From CAYUWG01 sp964448285 (lineage in GTDB: Bacteria; Bacteroidota; Ignavibacteria; SZUA-365): a stretch of DNA of 64,000 nucleotides. The translations under genes were made by a program, and so were the position numbers. The stretch is from positions 23,232-87,231 of the forward strand of contig CAYUWG010000010.1 of assembly GCA_964448285.1 (NCBI GenBank), written 5' to 3'. Below the pieces are notes generated by a model that ran no database searches, was not told the origin of the DNA, and saw only the letters and a program-made list of their open reading frames with translations. Shown here one piece after another: positions 45,868-55,000 of the stretch. How positions within the stretch are numbered: the first letter of the stretch is position 1; each line of letters starts with the position of its first letter.

Positions 45868-48800
45868 ATGCCGCAATCCCTTCCCGAATCCATCATTCAT
45901 GAAAGCCAAACCCTCCGGCTGGTTTGCACGAGCGATGAGACGGGCAAACCCATCCTCGAGAAGCGGCTTCAAGACGAGTTTCCGGATCCGCGCGAGATCC
46001 TCCAGTTACAAAACGAACTCGAAATCACACAGGCGCTGAACGTCCCCGGTATTCGTCGCGCCTACGAACTGACGCAACGAAATAACCGCTACGTCCTGCG
46101 GATGGAGTATTTCGACGGAGTCAGTCTCAACGGGGCTTTCGTAAAGGAGCGAAAGCCGTTGGAACAGATTCTCCTTGTCGCGACACGTATCGCGGAAGTA
46201 CTCGGCCGCATTCACCAGCAGAACATCATCCACAAGGACATCAACAAGAACAACATCCTCGTACATCCGCATTCGCTCGAGGTGTGTATCATCGACTTCG
46301 GTATCTCATCGCAACTCGACGTCAAGACGCAGCACCTTGGCAATCCGGAGAAGCTTGAAGGAACGCTTACGAGCATCTCTCCGGAACAGACCGGACGCAT
46401 GAACCGCGTTGTGGATTATCGAACGGATATCTATTCACTCGGCATCGTGTTGTACGAAATGCTCGTCGGCCGGCCTCCGTTCGTTTTCAGCGACCCGCTC
46501 GAACTCGTGCACCACCATATCGCCAAGACGCCCGTCGCACCGCACATCCTCCAGCCCGGCATTCCTGAAGCGGTGTCCGACATCACGATGAAGTTGCTCG
46601 CGAAGAATGCTGAGGACCGCTATCAATCCGCGTTCGGTCTCAAGGCCGATCTGGATCTCTGCCTCCAGCAAGTGCGACAAACGGGAAGAATCCAATCTTT
46701 CCCGCTTGCTGCTTCCGATGCATCGGGTCGTTTCCATCTTCCGCAGAAGCTCTACGGGCGCGAAGCGGATATCCGGCTGCTGCTGGATGCATTCGAACGC
46801 GTGAATCGCGGAACGCGCGAAGCGATCCTCGTCAGCGGTTACTCCGGCGTCGGGAAGTCCGTCCTCGTCGCGGAGATACACAAACCCGTCACGGGTTATC
46901 GCGGCTATTTTCTTTCGGGAAAGTTCGACCAGTTTCGCCAGAACCTCCCCTACTCCGCATTTCAGGATGCACTGAAGGAATTCGTCGGACTGTTGCTTAC
47001 GGAAGCTCCCGATACGTTCGCGCAATGGAAAGAGCGTATCGCACGAGCGGTCGGAGATTTAGGGAAAGTGTTGACGACGCTCGTCCCTTCACTCGAACTC
47101 GTCCTCGGTCCACAACCCGACGTGCCGGAACTTGAAGGCGCTGAAGCACAGAACCGCTTCCTGTATGTCTTTCGCCTGTTCCTCAACACCATCTGCCGCA
47201 AAGAACATCCGATCGTGCTGTTCATCGACGACTTGCAGTGGGCTGATTCCGCTTCGCTCGAACTCCTGAAGACTCTGTTGACGGATCGCTCGCAAGGCTA
47301 CTTCCTCTTCATCGGCTCATATCGAAACAACGAGGTACACTCGGCGCATCCGTTGACCTTTGCATTGGAAGAGATTCGCGCTATCCAGGGAAGCATTCAA
47401 ACGATTGAGTTGGACAATCTCGCGTTCGAACACGTGGAAGAATTGATTTCCGATGCGTTGCGCACTCCACGCGAACAAGCGCATTCACTCGCGCAACTGA
47501 CGTACGAAAAGACGAAGGGCAATCCGTTCTTTGTCGGACGATTCCTTCGCACGCTGTATGAAGAACACGTGCTGCGATTCTCGTTTGAGCACATGGCGTG
47601 GGAGTGGGACGTCGAACAAATCCGGCGCATGAACATCTCCGACAACGTCGTCGATCTGCTCACGGGACGCATAAGGCAATTACCGGAGCGCGTCCAACAC
47701 TTTCTTCAACACGCGTCGTGTTTCGGAAACCGCTTCGATCTCAGTCTTGTCAATACTCTCCTTGCGCTTCAACCGAGCGACTTGAAGAGCGCGCTCTTTA
47801 CAGCAGTCGCCGAGGGTTTTCTCATGCCGCTCTCCGGCGCCATCGAGACGAAGCGGAGCGGGTCGCCGCAAAGTTTTCAGTTCGTGCACGATCGCATTCG
47901 TCAGGCGGTGCACACGATGATCGATGAGAACGAAGTCCGTCGCATTCATTGGCGCATCGGGAAGATGCTGTTGAAGACATACCCCATCGAAGAGCAAATG
48001 GAGCACCTGATCGATATTGTGCATCAACTCAACATGGGGCGCAGCCTCGTGGACGACCACGAAGAAAAACGGTCACTTGCAGAACTGAACCTTCACGCGG
48101 GGAATCGTGCCGAGCTTTCCGCTGCATACGAACCGGCGCTTTCGCACTTCACCACGGGCATCGAATTGCTTCCCGAAGATGCATGGGAGGCGCACTACGA
48201 TTCGATGCTCGCTCTTTCCAATGGCGTTGCACGGACTGCGTTTCTCACGGGAAAGTTCGAGCGGATGGAAGCGGCATTCGCGGATATCGTATCACACGCG
48301 CGAAACGAACTCGACATGGTGACGGCATACTCCGTTCGTATCGATGCACTCACTGCTCAAAACCGCTTGCCCGAAGGATTGCAAACGGGCGTGGAGATTT
48401 TGGAGAAGCTCGGTGAAAAGTTTCCGAAGAAGCCGAAGATGGCGCATATCTTCGCCGGTTTGTTCGGCGTGAAGGGGAAGCTCATCGGCAAACGCATCGA
48501 ACAGTTGGAGTTTCTTCCGGAAATGTCGGAGCCGAGAAAAATCGCCGCGATGTACATCCTCAAGCGCAGCGTCCCGGCGGCGTACATGTCCGGCAATCCG
48601 CTCTTCCCGCTCATCGTCTTTCGTATGGTGACGCTCTCGGTGAAGTACGGCAACATGGTCGTATCGCCGTTCGGCTATGCATCCTTCGGGATCACGCTCA
48701 GCGGCGTGTTGGATGATTTCAACGGCGGTTATCGTTTCTCGCAAATGAGCTTGCGCCTGATCGACAGGTACAACAGCGAGTTGTTCAAGGTCCAGGTGCT

Positions 48801-51198
48801 GTTCGTCGATGACTGTTTCATCCGTCATTTCAAAGAGCATCTCTCGGTCACGACCGCACCGCTATTGGAAGCGTATCAGATGGGACTGCGTACCGGTAAC
48901 CTTGTCGGCGGAACGTGGTCGGCATATTACCGGCTCCTGTGGTTTTTCAATCTCGGAAAGGAATTGCCTCCTCTCGAAAAAGAAGCAGAGCAGTTCAGTG
49001 AATCATTCAGGCATCTGAAGCAGGACGCCGCACAGAAACGCACGGAATTGTTGCGGCGCGTGATGCAAAATCTCATGGGACAAACGCAGTTGCCTGCGAT
49101 GCTCGGCGATTCGGATCAAGAAGAGAGTGAACGCATCACGTATCTGCAAAACATCAACGACAAAACTTCGGTGTTCTTTTTCCACTTCAACAAGATGTGG
49201 CTTGCTTACCTGTTCGGCGATACGGAATCTGCATTGAAGCACTCCGACTTCGCGAAGCCATATCAGGAAGCGGTGACCGGCCTCCCCGACCTTGTGCTGT
49301 ATTATTTCTACGATTCGCTCATCCGGCTCGACTGGCTCTTTCGGCAACCCGGCGATTCGCAACGCAAAGCTTTCCTCAAGCGCATTCGAAAGCAGCAGCG
49401 CCGTTTACGGAAGTGGAGTAACAGCGCCCCGATGAACTATGCCCACAAATATCATCTCGTCACGGCAGAACTGTTACGACTGAAGGGTCGTGCGAACGAA
49501 GCGCACAGTCACTACGATCTCGCCATCACGCAGGCAAAGGAGAACGGCTACATTCACGAGGAAGCCATCGCTGCATGGAGAGCGGGAGAGTTCACGCTCG
49601 CGGAAGGAAAAAGGGTGATCGCACAATTCTATCTCCGGGAAGCATACGCCGGAATGAAGCGCTGGAAAGCCCGAGCGGTCGTCCAGTATTTGCTTCGCAC
49701 ATATCCGGAGTTCCTCAGTACCTCGATCGGCGAACTGCACATTCCTTACGTTGACAAGACGGAGATCGCATCGCATTCAACGGAAACGACGGCACTCGAC
49801 GTGCACTCGGTACTGAAAGCTTCTAGTACGCTTTCCGAGGAAATCGTGCTCGATAAGCTGCTCGGCTCACTGCTGCAAATCGTAACGGAAAACGCGGGAG
49901 CGCAAAGCGGCGTACTCATTCTTGCGAGGAACGGATCGTGGTTCGTCGAGGGCAGATGGACGTTGGACGGAGGCATCTCCTCCCTGTTGGAATCGATCCC
50001 GCTCGCAACGTGTGATTGCGTATCCGACGCCGTTGTGAATACCGTTCGACGCCGCCAGGAAACGCTCGTGCTCGAAGACGCATCGAACGACCTTACGTTC
50101 GAAGCCGATCCGTACATTCGCAAGCACAATGTCCGCTCCGTTCTCTGTCAACCTCTGATAAGCCGCGGGAAGTTGACCGGCATCCTGTATTTGGAGAACA
50201 ACCTCGTGGTTGGATGCTTCACACCCGACCGGATTGAAGTGCTGAATATTCTCTTGTCGCATGCCGCCGTCTCCATCGAGAACGCAAGTCTCTATGCGAA
50301 CCTCTCCATCGCAAAGGAGGAATTGGAACGCTACAGTCACACGCTCGAACGAAAAGTGAGTGAACGCACGGCGGAGTTGAGCGAGAAAAATGCAGCCCTT
50401 GAACAAGCGATGAAAGTCTTGAAGGAGACACAGCAGCAGTTGATCACGCAGGAAAAACTCGCATCGCTCGGCTCGTTGACTGCGGGCATTGCTCATGAAA
50501 TTCGCAACCCTCTCAACTTCATCAACAACTTCGCAAGCCTCACCAACGAGCTATTGCAGGAGATCGAAGATTCCCGAACGAACGATGAAGAGCTGTCCGC
50601 AATCCTTCAAGATGCGAAGAACGCCGTGCAACGAATCGAAGAACACGGCCAGCGTGCTGATGGAATCGTGCGCAGTATGATGCTCCATGCGCGAAGCAGC
50701 GGCGGAGAAAAAGAGGAAGTGGACGTTCATTCCTTGCTGGATGAATCGGTGAACCTGACCTATCACGCGATGCGGTCAGAAGACGCGGGTTTCAATCTGA
50801 GCATTCAGAAACAATACGCTGACGACGTGCCTCCTGTCTTTGCGATTCCTCAGGATCTCAGCCGGGTCTTTCTGAACCTCATGAACAATGCATGTTACGC
50901 AATGGCGGAAAAGAGGAAGAAAGCGCCTGCCGACTACCTTCCATCGATCACGATCAACACGACGAGGAACGATAACCGCATACTCATCTCGATCGCAGAC
51001 AACGGAACGGGCATACCGGCAGAAGTGCGGGAGAAGATCTTCAATCCGTTCTTCACGACGAAGCCTACGGGCAAAGGGACGGGACTTGGTCTTTCGATCA
51101 GCTACGATATCATTACGCAAGGGCACGGTGGAGAAATGTCCGTCGTCTCCAAGGATGGGAGCGGTGCGGAATTCCGCATTGCACTTCCCATCTCGTAG
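45868..51198 (+). CDS. Giant hybrid Ser/Thr kinase - AAA ATPase - GAF - histidine kinase
   Basis: This 1776-residue cytoplasmic protein begins with a Ser/Thr kinase-like domain (residues 10-270; catalytic loop HKDINKNN, IDFGISSQL, SISPEQTGRMN). An AAA_16/PknK-type ATPase with Walker A GYSGVGKSVLV (about 324) and Walker B IVLFIDDLQWADS follows, then a long helical-repeat region (about 700-1290). A GAF domain (about 1310-1470), a coiled coil, and a histidine kinase with GIAHEIRNPLNF (phospho-His near 1542) and DNGTGIPAEVREKIF complete it. This is the HstK-type architecture known from cyanobacteria and other bacteria. The HRD motif is HKD, a common variant in this class. No response regulator is adjacent. 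Confidence 0.93.
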   Translation: MPQSLPESIIHESQTLRLVCTSDETGKPILEKRLQDEFPDPREILQLQNELEITQALNVPGIRRAYELTQRNNRYVLRMEYFDGVSLNGAFVKERKPLEQILLVATRIAEVLGRIHQQNIIHKDINKNNILVHPHSLEVCIIDFGISSQLDVKTQHLGNPEKLEGTLTSISPEQTGRMNRVVDYRTDIYSLGIVLYEMLVGRPPFVFSDPLELVHHHIAKTPVAPHILQPGIPEAVSDITMKLLAKNAEDRYQSAFGLKADLDLCLQQVRQTGRIQSFPLAASDASGRFHLPQKLYGREADIRLLLDAFERVNRGTREAILVSGYSGVGKSVLVAEIHKPVTGYRGYFLSGKFDQFRQNLPYSAFQDALKEFVGLLLTEAPDTFAQWKERIARAVGDLGKVLTTLVPSLELVLGPQPDVPELEGAEAQNRFLYVFRLFLNTICRKEHPIVLFIDDLQWADSASLELLKTLLTDRSQGYFLFIGSYRNNEVHSAHPLTFALEEIRAIQGSIQTIELDNLAFEHVEELISDALRTPREQAHSLAQLTYEKTKGNPFFVGRFLRTLYEEHVLRFSFEHMAWEWDVEQIRRMNISDNVVDLLTGRIRQLPERVQHFLQHASCFGNRFDLSLVNTLLALQPSDLKSALFTAVAEGFLMPLSGAIETKRSGSPQSFQFVHDRIRQAVHTMIDENEVRRIHWRIGKMLLKTYPIEEQMEHLIDIVHQLNMGRSLVDDHEEKRSLAELNLHAGNRAELSAAYEPALSHFTTGIELLPEDAWEAHYDSMLALSNGVARTAFLTGKFERMEAAFADIVSHARNELDMVTAYSVRIDALTAQNRLPEGLQTGVEILEKLGEKFPKKPKMAHIFAGLFGVKGKLIGKRIEQLEFLPEMSEPRKIAAMYILKRSVPAAYMSGNPLFPLIVFRMVTLSVKYGNMVVSPFGYASFGITLSGVLDDFNGGYRFSQMSLRLIDRYNSELFKVQVLFVDDCFIRHFKEHLSVTTAPLLEAYQMGLRTGNLVGGTWSAYYRLLWFFNLGKELPPLEKEAEQFSESFRHLKQDAAQKRTELLRRVMQNLMGQTQLPAMLGDSDQEESERITYLQNINDKTSVFFFHFNKMWLAYLFGDTESALKHSDFAKPYQEAVTGLPDLVLYYFYDSLIRLDWLFRQPGDSQRKAFLKRIRKQQRRLRKWSNSAPMNYAHKYHLVTAELLRLKGRANEAHSHYDLAITQAKENGYIHEEAIAAWRAGEFTLAEGKRVIAQFYLREAYAGMKRWKARAVVQYLLRTYPEFLSTSIGELHIPYVDKTEIASHSTETTALDVHSVLKASSTLSEEIVLDKLLGSLLQIVTENAGAQSGVLILARNGSWFVEGRWTLDGGISSLLESIPLATCDCVSDAVVNTVRRRQETLVLEDASNDLTFEADPYIRKHNVRSVLCQPLISRGKLTGILYLENNLVVGCFTPDRIEVLNILLSHAAVSIENASLYANLSIAKEELERYSHTLERKVSERTAELSEKNAALEQAMKVLKETQQQLITQEKLASLGSLTAGIAHEIRNPLNFINNFASLTNELLQEIEDSRTNDEELSAILQDAKNAVQRIEEHGQRADGIVRSMMLHARSSGGEKEEVDVHSLLDESVNLTYHAMRSEDAGFNLSIQKQYADDVPPVFAIPQDLSRVFLNLMNNACYAMAEKRKKAPADYLPSITINTTRNDNRILISIADNGTGIPAEVREKIFNPFFTTKPTGKGTGLGLSISYDIITQGHGGEMSVVSKDGSGAEFRIALPIS

Positions 51199-51295
51199 CC
51201 GAATGAACGACACGCTCCTTCGGCGGATCCATTGCGCAACAAAAGCGTATTGAAGGAAGTGTTACAAGCACGCGTTCTCTGACCGCATGGAAATA

Positions 51296-51328
51296 GAAAA
51301 GGGCAATCAGAAAGTGATTGCCCTTTAA
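51296..51328 (-). terminator. Intrinsic terminator, probably bidirectional
   Basis: A perfect 12-bp stem (51298-51309 with 51315-51326) and a 5-base loop, with T-rich sequence on the minus-strand side (TTTTCTATTT). It lies 25 bases past the stop of the small T9SS gene and about 100 bases past the stop of the giant kinase, so it can serve both converging units. Confidence 0.85.
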
Positions 51329-51351
51329 CATAGGAAGCTCGAATCAGGTCG

Positions 51352-51990
51352 CTATCGCACGACGGCTAACTTCCGCACTTCCGACCGCGTCGATGAACGC
51401 AGCATGTAGAAGTATGTCCCGGAGGGAAGCGACGCGGGGGAAAACGAAACCTGATGCGACCCGGAGTGCAGTTCTTCATCAACCAACACTGCGACTTCCT
51501 TTCCGGCAGCGTCCACAACGTTCAAACGAACGTGTCCTTGTGCTGGAAGCGTGAACTGAATCGAAGCGCTGCCGTCGCTCGCGACCGGATTCGGGTAGCT
51601 CTGTGAAAGCGTGAAGCCCGCTGGTCGCTGCGCATGCTCAGCCGAAACGAGCGTCGAACGATTGTACGACACCGTCACGATGTCGAAACCCGTCGAAGCC
51701 GTCGGACTCGTTCCGGTAACGATGATGTTGTCGTTGTCAACGGCAATTCCCGAAGGGATGCTCGGACCAGCGGCATTACCGAGACTACGCACCGAGCCTT
51801 GCAAGCGCCCGGTTGGATCGTAGGCTACAGTCAGGTACTCCATCTGGCCGGATGCGTTCATGCTCGTGCCCGTGACATAGACGTACCCGTCGGACGCGAC
51901 GGCGACCGCAACGGGGACATCGACGCCTTGCGCGAACGCCATTGCACATCCGATCAGAATGAGCGCTGTTGTGTGAATGAGTGTCTTCAT
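51352..51990 (-). CDS. Small T9SS cargo with SBBP-like repeats
   Basis: The frame extends to 52080, but the ATG at 51988-51990 begins a signal peptide (MKTLIHTTALILIGCAMAFA) with AGGAA upstream, giving 212 residues. Residues 22-110 contain two SBBP/propeller-like units (ASDGYVYVTGTSMNASGQ, DNDNIIVTGTSPTAST). The C-terminal 85 residues are a T9SS type-A domain (LSQSYPNPVASDGSASI, LPSGTYFYML, final R). The same type of propeller units begins the much larger protein encoded 65 bases upstream, and the two genes are probably co-transcribed and terminate at the hairpin at 51296. Confidence 0.83.
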   Translation of the reverse strand: MKTLIHTTALILIGCAMAFAQGVDVPVAVAVASDGYVYVTGTSMNASGQMEYLTVAYDPTGRLQGSVRSLGNAAGPSIPSGIAVDNDNIIVTGTSPTASTGFDIVTVSYNRSTLVSAEHAQRPAGFTLSQSYPNPVASDGSASIQFTLPAQGHVRLNVVDAAGKEVAVLVDEELHSGSHQVSFSPASLPSGTYFYMLRSSTRSEVRKLAVVR

Positions 51991-52055
51991 GTGACGATTC
52001 CTTGTTGAGTGATGAGTTCGTTTGATTGTCGTTTTCATGGTATTCATCCTCGTGC

Positions 52056-55000
52056 TTATGGATCGATCCATCGGACACAAATCCAGGGATCGACTTCAAC
52101 GTCCCAGGTTGTGAAGAATCCGAAGAAGTCGAACCGATCCGGCAGGCTTCCTCCCGGTGCATTGACCTCAAGTTGTTCGGTCGAACCTGTTCCACCGGTA
52201 TTCTGATTGAAGACCTCGCTGATGACATCGCCGCCAAAGAATCCACGCAGACCAAAGCATTGAGCGAACGTTGAAAGATTCTTGAGATCGAGAAGGACAC
52301 GCGTCGGGTACCAACCAGGCCAGCCGTTTGGCGGTATCGGATCGCCACCCGTAAACGTCTTCGGATCGAAATGGATGAATGAATTCGGTCGCATCTGAAC
52401 GCCACCCGTGGGTGTCTGAATCAATTGACCGCTGAACTCGATTGAGATTTCACCGATCTTTTCCGTCGGATTCGTGCTCTTGGATTTCTGTACCGGCAGA
52501 GTTCTCGTCCCTGTCGGTATAGTCCCGGGAGTTGGTAATCCGATGAAGATGTACCACTCACGTATTATGAAACAAGGATTACCCGGAGCCCCATTTGCGC
52601 CAACTGTGGCATTGCCGTTTACACTGCCGGTTGCATTGCCACCGCCACCGCCGCCGCCGGGACCTTTCCCGTCACCGCCGTTTCCACCTGGTCCGCCCGT
52701 TGCAGTGTATTGACCACCGTTTGCACCAGCATTTGCAGTCGCCGCACCACCGGCGCCGCCGTTTCCACCGGATGCGGCAGGAGGATTACAGCAATTTCCT
52801 CCTTTGCCTCCTTCGCCACCTGTCGCGTTGGCGTCACCGTCAGTGCCTGGGTTTTCATTCGTTGCGCCTCCCCCCACGGAACGTGCTTTCGTTTCACCGC
52901 GACTTCCTCCGTTGGATGTTGCGACACCGCCCGGACCGCCTGCGCAATTGCATCCGGTACCGTTGCCACCCTTTCCACCCGTGGAGAATGCATCGCCGCC
53001 ATCAGAGCCGTTTGCGGTTGCCGCACCGGGAAGGTTCTGTACACCTCGACCATTGAGATCGCCTCTTCTCCCGTTCTCCGCATAAGCCCGACCACCTTTC
53101 CCTCCTCGAGCAGTTGCATCGCCGCCTTTTTGACCTGGGCAACCATCAGCGCCGGGGTCTGGAATCGGCTTCGCTACAGCATTGCCACCGTCTCCGGCAT
53201 TCGCCGTCGCGTCCCCGCCTTTTCCGGGTTTGAATGGTGCGGCCAGTGCTACTGCAACCCCACTGTATCCGCTCTCACCACCTTTGCCGCCGGTTGCACT
53301 GGCATAGCCGCCTTTGCCGCCGGTAGCCGTCGTTTCGCATTGCAATGCATGGCCTCCACGACCTCCAGTTGCGGTTGCGTTTCCACCGTCACCGCCTTGA
53401 CCACCCGTAACTGTGATAAAACCAATGCCGATAACACATCCTTGCACTGCACCTCGCTTTGATGCCTTTCCTCCGGGACCGCCTTTCGCACGGGCGTTCG
53501 CTGCGTCCTGGCCAACGGTGCATTTATCGGCACCCGCGCCGCCAGTTGCAATAGCGTCTCCACCCTTTCCGCCATTTCCAGTATGGATAGTGACGGGACC
53601 TGTAAACTCGACGCACCGACTTGCATTGAATGAGATGCGCTTCCCGGCGTTACCACCGGTTTTACCGTTTGCAACAGCGGTTCCTGATGCGGGAGTGAAT
53701 TTGACGGTCGGTGCAGCATTTCCTCCATCCCCGGCAGCGAATACTCCTCCCGAGATGACGATATTTTTCCCAGAGACATTGAGCGAACCACCGTTTGCGC
53801 CAGCTCCGCCGTTCGCTCCGTTACCGCCGTTACCGCCACCCCAAATACCGCCTGCAATATTGATGTTACCACGCGCCCATACTTTTATCCCAACACCCGG
53901 TTGACCGTTATTTCCTGCCGGCCCGCCGCCGTTGTTACCATTCGCACCGTTCACCCACATCATCGGACCGAAGTTGATATTCGGTGCGCCCGGGAATATG
54001 ACACGCCAGCCTTTCGGTAACCAGAAGAAACCCCAATTGATGTTTTGAACATGCTGAGTTGCCGCTATGCTGTTTCCGTTTTTGGGGCCAAGAACTGCTG
54101 ACGAGTCATGGTTATAGACATAGATGAAACACTCGGAAGTGGCTGTATGGGATGAGTCATCCGTGATCGTCAGCGAGATCTTGTATCGACCCGGTGCGCT
54201 GTAAACGTGCAAAGGAGTAGCATTCGTGGATACGTTTCCATCTCCGAAATTCCACGCGTAACTCGAAACGCTTGCGTCCTCACCGAGTCCATCGTCTGCT
54301 GAAAAATATGCGGTATCACCGGTGGCGGTAGTCAATCGGGTAGGATCGATGGCAACTCCGAGTCCGCCGGAACCATCCGTAAGACTGTCACCGAGGAACA
54401 GTGTGAGCTTCGATTGTGATGACTTCCCATCATCATCCTTCACCGTAAGCGTAACCGTGTACGTCCCCGCTTTGCTGTACGACTTATACACCATCGCTTC
54501 CGATTCATCCTGCGGGGGAATGTTGTTTCGTACTTCACCGTCGCCGAAGTCGATATCGAACTTGATCGGTCCGCCATCCGGATCGACACCGTTCGCTGAG
54601 AAACGCACCTCCAAAGGTTCGCTCGCATCGATATATCCATGAAGTGGATCCGCATTGATATAACCGACGGGATCAGTGGGTGTCGTTGCTCGCGCGAACG
54701 GAGGAATCGCGAATTCCCAATCGGCAAATGTCGTGTCGTCAGTGATGTTTACTTTGCCGTGCGTGTACAATCCGTTCTTCGACGTTCGTCCATTCAGATC
54801 GACCTGTCCATCTGCGCTGTAGAACAATACGTCGCCACCGTTGCTCGAATCAGCCAAGCACCTGTTATTCACGTCGCCTGTAATGCGAAGAAGCTTGTAG
54901 TCCAGGAGAGCTAACGAGTGGCAATTCGCTCGAACGACGCCGTGAATGGTGATGGTATCGGCACAGAGTTGTGCATTGCCGTTGAGCGTGAGCGTCGCTC

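Noticed and set aside
45465..45902. 145-aa plus-strand frame overlapping the DUF4143 gene and the giant kinase start
   Set aside because: It is antisense to the ATPase, has no recognised domain or ribosome-binding site, and overlaps the start of the larger gene.
52474..53904. Several long plus-strand open frames rich in Pro, Cys and His
   Set aside because: They lie opposite the Gly-rich repeat; GGC/GGT repeats read antisense give Pro/Ala/Thr codons with few stops. They have no ribosome-binding sites or known domains.
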